Positions 59,098 to 64,000 of a stretch of 64,000 nt of DNA are shown in pieces. The stretch lies in the NCBI GenBank assembly GCA_965220045.1, contig OZ244803.1, positions 744,001-808,000 on the forward strand. The letters are read 5' to 3'. The notes under the pieces were generated by a model. It saw only the letters and a list, made by a program, of their open reading frames with translations. It was not told the origin of the DNA and did not search any database. Positions within the stretch are counted from its first letter, which is position 1; each line of letters starts with the position of its first letter. Made by a program: the position numbers and the translations under genes. This DNA is from VXOZ01 sp965220045 (GTDB lineage Bacteria > Chloroflexota > UBA11872 > VXOZ01).

Positions 59098-62004
59098 TCA
59101 CGCCCAACCTAGCCTTCGGATGACTGTTGGCAAGGACCAGACGATGGCTAAGAGCGGCAGCGCGATGAGGGCGATCACTAGACCGAAACAAAAAGCCACC
59201 GGCTGGTAGCGGAAGACTACCTCATGAGACCCGGCGGGAACCCACACCGCTTGGTAGTACGCGTTCGCTCGCCAGATCTCCGCCGGTTGGCTGTCCAGGG
59301 TCGCTTCCCATCCGGGCATGAAGGTCTCCGCGAAGATGAGTATCCGGGGAGTGGGCGATTCAACCCGCACGATGAGGTGTTCCGGTTGCGGGCGTTCCGT
59401 TTCCAGTGAGACTGCTTGGGAGTCGTCTGCCAGCGCGTACCGCGGCATGTTTAATTCGCTCGATTCAGTGCTTGCGCCAAAGCGAGCTTCCAGGTGCGGG
59501 GGAACCACACCAAGCGGCGGCCCGCCGCCCCAGAGGTCGATTCGCTGGAGCCAGTGCTTGAGGGGCCGCGCATAGCCGGTGAGCGCGTTGCGGGGCGGCA
59601 GTTCGAGAAAATCGGTCTCCCGCTCCAGGACCACTTCCTGTCCAATTTGGAAGGCCGGATCACTGAGCGCAAGCCGGGCAAGGTCGGTGCTCTCCGCTAG
59701 GTAGACCGTGTCCACCGCGTACACCAGCTCCAGTGGACGATCGCGTTGGTAGAGTTTCACGTCGCCGCTGAATAAGAGCGTCATCGGCTCAGTAGTAAGG
59801 ATGAGCGGCGCGTGGGTCTCGGGTCCGATAGCGCTCATGGCTACCAGATGAAGCGTGCCGTCGGCTGCCGCATACGCGACGACGACTTCTTTGAGCGTTG
59901 CGTTCTCACCAAGCTCGATGACCGCGTGGTAGTGGCGGCCCTGGGGGTTATCCGGCCACGTGCCAACCATCTGCGGCGCCTGGTGTGCCGGACTGGACTT
60001 TTCGTATTCGCCTTCGGCCGTGTGGACGCCGGCTGCGAGGGGACGCTCGATCACACGTCCGTCTGCGGTCGTAATGCGGATTGTGGCGACAGGCTGTGCC
60101 TGAGGCAGCGTCGCCGCATCGGTGAGGTAGGAAATGATGCCGATGCGGTTGGCGACAAGGTCCGGCACGTTGGGAATGACTACGGTCGGATTCTCAGCCG
60201 AGACCGCTTGTGTAAACGTGGTGTCGTAGTAGACGTCTTCAATCCACGTGTCGCGTATTTTGTCGTCGAGCAGATAGGCGACGCCGAAGAGGTCGAGCAT
60301 GCGCGGTGCGGGCACGGCGCGAAGCTGGTCGCGCAAGATTGCATCCGGCTGCGCGGCCGCTCCCGGCTGCAGCACGTCTTTCATGCGCACAAAACCGTCC
60401 AAGGGCAGTACGCCCCCGTCGTAGCCGTCTACGGTCGCAATCTGAAAGACCTGCGGCACGTTCGGCGTCATGACTTCAAAGTACTTCTGGGTGACGAGGA
60501 GATTGTATGTGCTGCCGGCGCCCAGGTGAGCGAACTGCTCCCGCAACTGCTGCTCTACCCCTGGCGCATAGGCGGTACCGGCCAAGCTGAGGATGCGCCC
60601 TCCCCGATATTCCTCGCGCAGCGTTGCGGTGAGCGGTCCCGGATCCGTATAGGCGATTGGGGGCGGCGCTTGGTTGTATTCCAGGTGACGGGTCGCCCAG
60701 AACAGCTCCAGCGCGAGCAGAAGCGGCAAGAATATCACAAGAGACGGAACCCGGATGGCGAGGACGATGACGCCGACGCTTACGACAGTGAGACCGACCC
60801 ACAGGAGTGCAAGATTCGATGGAAGTGTGTGCTGTAAGGGCGCAAGCGCGGCAATCACAATAGCAATCAGGAGGATGCTACTGCCAAGCCGAATCAGCGT
60901 TGCACGCAGTTGGACATGGCCGCGGGCATCAGTTGCGAGCCAGTCAATGCCAATTCCAACCAGCACGCTGGCACCAAACGTGTAGAGCAACAGCCAGCGA
61001 GCGGGAACGCGGAAGAGGTCCATTCCCGGCAGGACCTCAAAAAACACGCGATAGGTCGGGATGTACGCGCCCAGTGCGAGAAGGAGCCCCACCAGCGCAA
61101 GGCCGGCGAAGCCCCACGTGACGGGCCGGCGAAACGTCGCGACAATCGCGAGGAGACCCAAACAGATAGCGAATATGCCGATGAAGCCGAAGAACTCATC
61201 CGTGCTTACGAAGCCATCGGGAGTGGGCAACATGCCCACCAAGAATTCTCTTGGAGAGAGCGAGAACGCTGTGGCTTCGTGGTAGCTGAGTCCTCCCTGG
61301 CGAATGGAATGGTGCGTAAGTTGGAGCATCGGGAGGACTTGCGGCGCTGCCAGGGCTGCCGTGCCGGCGAACGCCCCGCCGAGTAGGCAGAGTGCCACTA
61401 CGGGACGCCAGAGCAGTTGCGAATACCAGTGCTTCACAGCCACGAACCACGCAGGCGCTGATGAAGATCTTGATCCAATTGAGGGACTTGGCGCGGCCGG
61501 TACATTGGCTGAAAAAAAAGCGGGTCGATAGCCGGCGAAGCCGAGCCAGTCCCACACGGCGCGACCCAGCCAATACAGCATCACGGCGACAAGGGTCATG
61601 TAGGAGGGCTGCGCGTGACCGGCGAGGAATTGCAGCGCCAGCAGGCAACTGAGCGCCGTCGCCCAGCGCACGCTGCGCCCGGAGTAGACGTGATGTGCGG
61701 CCAAAAAGACCCATGGCAGCCACACCGCCGCATTGACTTGGTTGACGTGTCCTACCTGCGCGCCCAAGAAACCGCTGAGACTAAACACTATGGCAGAACC
61801 TATGGCGGCGGGATAGACCAGGCAAACCACACGACGGGCCAAGACGTAGACGCCAAGGGCGCCCCAAATGAAATGCAGGGCGATGGAGAGTGCTAGGCCG
61901 GTTTCAGGAGAAAAGAGAAGGTAGAGCGCGTTTGGCGGATAGAGCACCGCCGTCTGTTGATTGGCGAGAAATGGGACGCCCTGAAAGAGGTATGGGTTCC
62001 ACAA
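59098..62004 (-). CDS. Large YfhO-type multi-pass membrane protein (N-terminus probably extends upstream)
   Basis: This protein has many membrane helices in its first 450 residues and near its C-terminus, with a soluble part between. It resembles YfhO-like proteins involved in glycosylation or lipoteichoic-acid decoration. The annotated TTG start gives 968 residues beginning WNPYLFQGVPF. The same frame stays open to 62226 and encodes more conserved sequence, including TDRVLAGYDLSTYFYPYRQY and a further helix WLGATLVLTAVVTAFFW, but has no ATG, GTG or TTG before 62004. Possible starts are ATT at 62211 or CTG at 62145, or a frameshift lies upstream. Its role in sugar transfer is inferred from the family. 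Confidence 0.85.
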   Translation of the reverse strand: MWNPYLFQGVPFLANQQTAVLYPPNALYLLFSPETGLALSIALHFIWGALGVYVLARRVVCLVYPAAIGSAIVFSLSGFLGAQVGHVNQVNAAVWLPWVFLAAHHVYSGRSVRWATALSCLLALQFLAGHAQPSYMTLVAVMLYWLGRAVWDWLGFAGYRPAFFSANVPAAPSPSIGSRSSSAPAWFVAVKHWYSQLLWRPVVALCLLGGAFAGTAALAAPQVLPMLQLTHHSIRQGGLSYHEATAFSLSPREFLVGMLPTPDGFVSTDEFFGFIGIFAICLGLLAIVATFRRPVTWGFAGLALVGLLLALGAYIPTYRVFFEVLPGMDLFRVPARWLLLYTFGASVLVGIGIDWLATDARGHVQLRATLIRLGSSILLIAIVIAALAPLQHTLPSNLALLWVGLTVVSVGVIVLAIRVPSLVIFLPLLLALELFWATRHLEYNQAPPPIAYTDPGPLTATLREEYRGGRILSLAGTAYAPGVEQQLREQFAHLGAGSTYNLLVTQKYFEVMTPNVPQVFQIATVDGYDGGVLPLDGFVRMKDVLQPGAAAQPDAILRDQLRAVPAPRMLDLFGVAYLLDDKIRDTWIEDVYYDTTFTQAVSAENPTVVIPNVPDLVANRIGIISYLTDAATLPQAQPVATIRITTADGRVIERPLAAGVHTAEGEYEKSSPAHQAPQMVGTWPDNPQGRHYHAVIELGENATLKEVVVAYAAADGTLHLVAMSAIGPETHAPLILTTEPMTLLFSGDVKLYQRDRPLELVYAVDTVYLAESTDLARLALSDPAFQIGQEVVLERETDFLELPPRNALTGYARPLKHWLQRIDLWGGGPPLGVVPPHLEARFGASTESSELNMPRYALADDSQAVSLETERPQPEHLIVRVESPTPRILIFAETFMPGWEATLDSQPAEIWRANAYYQAVWVPAGSHEVVFRYQPVAFCFGLVIALIALPLLAIVWSLPTVIRRLGWA

Positions 62005-62229
62005 CGGCAGATTGGCTTCCTGCAGCGCGGCTGCGGCGTACTGTCGATAGGGATAGAAGTACGTGGAAAGGTCGTAGCCGGCCAGGACGCGGTCGGTGAG
62101 GAGCGCCTTCCAAAAGAAGGCCGTAACGACCGCCGTGAGAACCAGCGTGGCGCCTAACCATGGCCCGTGACGGCGGAAGAGTGGGTGGGATGAGAGTGCC
62201 TGAATTGTAATTGCCTTGTATAAAGACTA

Positions 62230-62500
62230 CGCCTGATGCGCCACTTGCTTACTCCATTAAATCATAGGAGAGGCGTAGTTCCGGGGCAAATGTCCACTCT
62301 CGTCACTGGTACGGCACTTAGCCATTGAATTCGGCAACTTCGTAGCGGTACGGCGCTGACAACTCGCGCGGAGCCGCAAGGCGTTACTACCCAGCGCTGC
62401 CAAGAAAGCAAGACGGGCACAATCGCAGTTGAGCCACGCCGGTCGCAGGATGAGCCTAGCAGATTGTACCGTGGAGCAGTAGTACCGACGCGTGCCGTGG
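62230..62500. other. Gene-free spacer between the YfhO-type gene and the response regulator
   Basis: I see no gene, repeat core or terminator here. It must contain the promoter of the YfhO-type gene on the minus strand, but no clear boxes are found. Confidence 0.35.
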
Positions 62501-63121
62501 CTAAGTGATCTCGTTAGCCAGAATGATGGCTTCGGCGATATCTCTCATCGGCTTGCGGCGGTCCATTGCCAGCTTCTGGATGCGCCGGAAGGCTGCCCGC
62601 TCCGTGAGACCTTGAGAATCCATGAGCATGCCCTTCGCGCGCTCAACCAGGCGGCGAGTCTCCAGGGTCTCTTTCAGGTTGGCGTTTTCCAGCTCAATCT
62701 CCCGCAATTCGGCAAAGCGGGCCATGGCTACTTCGAGCGTGGGCACAAGATCGGCTTCCCGAAATGGTTTGGATATGTAGCCGAGCACGCCGGCCTCACG
62801 CGCGTCATTGACGAGTTCACGATCGTTAAATGCCGTCAGTAGCACGATGGGCGCGATCCGCTCTTCCAGCAGGATGCGTGCGGCGGTAATGCCGTCCATT
62901 TTCGGCATCTTGATGTCCATGAGCACCAGGTCGGGGTCCAAGCGCCGGGTTAGCGCCACCGCCATGTGTCCGTCTGCAGCCTCGCCTACCACGGCGTAGC
63001 CCAGATCGGTCAGCCGCTCGCGCAGATCCAAACGGATGATCGATTCATCATCCACTACCAGAATGCGCGCCTGCGGCGTTGGTTGCTCTATATTCGCAAC
63101 GTCCGACCTATCTGTGTCCAT
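62501..63121 (-). CDS. Response regulator with receiver and ANTAR RNA-binding domains
   Basis: The receiver domain has the acidic pair Asp24-Asp25, the phospho-acceptor Asp69 (LVLMDIKMPKMDG) and Lys in GYISKPF. A helix of about 20 residues leads into the ANTAR domain (about 145-200) with LVERAKGMLMDSQGLTERAAF. ANTAR proteins bind paired hairpins in RNA leaders and prevent termination. At 206 residues it matches the PdtaR/AmiR-NasR type. No sensor kinase adjoins. It is divergent from dprA. Its targets are unknown; leaders with twin hairpins in the genome would be candidates. Confidence 0.94.
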   Translation of the reverse strand: MDTDRSDVANIEQPTPQARILVVDDESIIRLDLRERLTDLGYAVVGEAADGHMAVALTRRLDPDLVLMDIKMPKMDGITAARILLEERIAPIVLLTAFNDRELVNDAREAGVLGYISKPFREADLVPTLEVAMARFAELREIELENANLKETLETRRLVERAKGMLMDSQGLTERAAFRRIQKLAMDRRKPMRDIAEAIILANEIT

Positions 63122-63412
63122 ACTCTCAATAGTCCAAATGTGTCATGTCGTCCCGATGCTGAAGGGGCTCATTGCGGTTGGCACCATTCGCTGCATCTGG
63201 TCATCTCCTTGCCGCTGGCTGTCTTTGATTCCATGATACACTACCATCGGCACGCATGGATGTGCCATTCCTCAGTCGATTGCCGGCACCTAAGAGCCAA
63301 TAGCTCATTCTAGGTATATGGGTGTGGCTGACCGAATTGCCGTCCACCGAGATACAGAGTGGGGCCGCAAGACCCTTCGTTCACTGGAGTAGTCAGACAG
63401 GAATTCCGGTCG

Positions 63413-64000
63413 ATGAATCCCGCTGATGACCGCGCTTACTATGTAGCGCTCAGTTTGGTGCCGGATATGGGGCCGGGTCGCATGCACCGCCTGCTCCGGC
63501 ACTTTGGCACGATGTCCGCCGCCTGGCACGCAGCGCCCGCCGCCTGGCGAAAAGCCGGTCTGGAACCGGCTGTAGCCGCCGCGCTTGAACGTGCGCGAGG
63601 TGAGATTGACCCGGCTCTGGAGTTGGGACGTCTGGCGCAAGCGGACGTCGCAGTGCTGACCTGGGGAGACGCGGCATTCCCGCCGCTGTTGCGGCAGGTA
63701 CCCAGTCCGCCGATCTGCCTTTATGTGCGCGGCGCTTTGGAGACGCGCGACGAGTTAGCGGTGGCTATTGTGGGGACGCGCAATGCGACTGCCTATGGCC
63801 GCGCTGTCACCCGTCGCCTGGCAAGCGACCTTGCGGCAAACGGCGTCACGGTCGTAAGCGGTCTGGCGCGCGGCATAGACGCCGCCGCCCATCGTGCCGC
63901 GCTTGAGGTCGGAGGGCGGACGCTCGCGGTCTTCGGGTGCGGCTTGGATGTCATCTATCCGCCAGAGCACCGGCGTCTCGCTCAAGAGGTGGCGGCACAA
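63413..64000 (+). CDS. dprA: DNA processing protein DprA (3' end cut off)
   Basis: The frame runs open to the right edge (196 codons). The start is followed by YYVALSLVPDMGPGRMHRLL, typical of DprA. A helix-hairpin-helix-like N-terminal region leads to the Rossmann part with AFPPLLRQVPSPPICLY, AIVGTRNATAYG and VVSGLARGIDAAAH, then GCGLDVIYPPEH. DprA loads RecA onto incoming single-stranded DNA in natural transformation. AGGAA lies ahead of the ATG. The C-terminal part is outside the window. Confidence 0.95.
   Translation, partial: MNPADDRAYYVALSLVPDMGPGRMHRLLRHFGTMSAAWHAAPAAWRKAGLEPAVAAALERARGEIDPALELGRLAQADVAVLTWGDAAFPPLLRQVPSPPICLYVRGALETRDELAVAIVGTRNATAYGRAVTRRLASDLAANGVTVVSGLARGIDAAAHRAALEVGGRTLAVFGCGLDVIYPPEHRRLAQEVAAQ

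Overview
The window looks like a chromosomal piece of a Chloroflexota bacterium, perhaps a marine or sponge-associated lineage of the SAR202/Anaerolineae type. That placement is an inference. It rests on three secreted proteins sharing a Cys-bearing domain with the core WRKADNWTAFTDGYR, which I associate with Chloroflexota, on several Tat/lipoprotein solute-binding proteins, on moderately GC-rich sequence with many GTG starts, and on abundant short intergenic repeats. There is no rRNA, phage or transposase gene and no CRISPR array.

Layout. 1-9.7 kb holds accessory metabolism (a cut epimerase, a membrane-anchored beta protein, a sulfatase, a two-domain alpha/beta hydrolase, a nitrilase-family amidase, an orphan sugar-binding lipoprotein) separated by repeat-rich spacers. 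9.7-21 kb is housekeeping: a Tag-like glycosylase, gatC-gatA-aminotransferase-gatB, glutamate dehydrogenase, a SIMPL lipoprotein, uvrC and pyrF. 21-25 kb has a molybdate-type binding protein behind a long, possibly structured leader, then a PfkB kinase and an FGGY kinase. 25-32 kb is mostly on the minus strand: two Uma2 nucleases, recX, plsY-der, ispH and plsC, then a cysteine-free HesB-like protein on the plus strand. Two tRNA-Ser genes and a strong terminator lie at 32.2-32.7 kb. 33-41 kb carries two more orphan binding lipoproteins, a membrane/sulfite-oxidase fusion, an Ldh-type dehydrogenase, and a TauE/SafE exporter operon.

41.3-47.4 kb is the most unusual stretch: three tandem genes with the same signal peptide and N-terminal domain but different C-terminal parts, namely helical WVQDG repeats; WVQDG repeats plus a degraded gluzincin-like domain; and ten leucine-rich repeats plus an HELMH metallopeptidase-like domain. 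47.5-58 kb has rmuC, an SDR lacking its catalytic Tyr and Lys, a MacAB-like exporter whose ATPase carries a second ABC signature, a methyltransferase, an ABC-2 exporter and an amidohydrolase. 58-64 kb has rlmB, a very large YfhO-type membrane protein with no ordinary start codon at its conserved N-terminus, an ANTAR response regulator, and dprA running off the right edge.

A second theme is repeats. A few short, mostly palindromic cores are scattered between genes, and several have been amplified into minisatellites with exact periods (36 bp x8, 57 bp x6, 48 bp x4, 30 bp x3, about 127 bp x2). These arrays generate many spurious open frames, which are left out.
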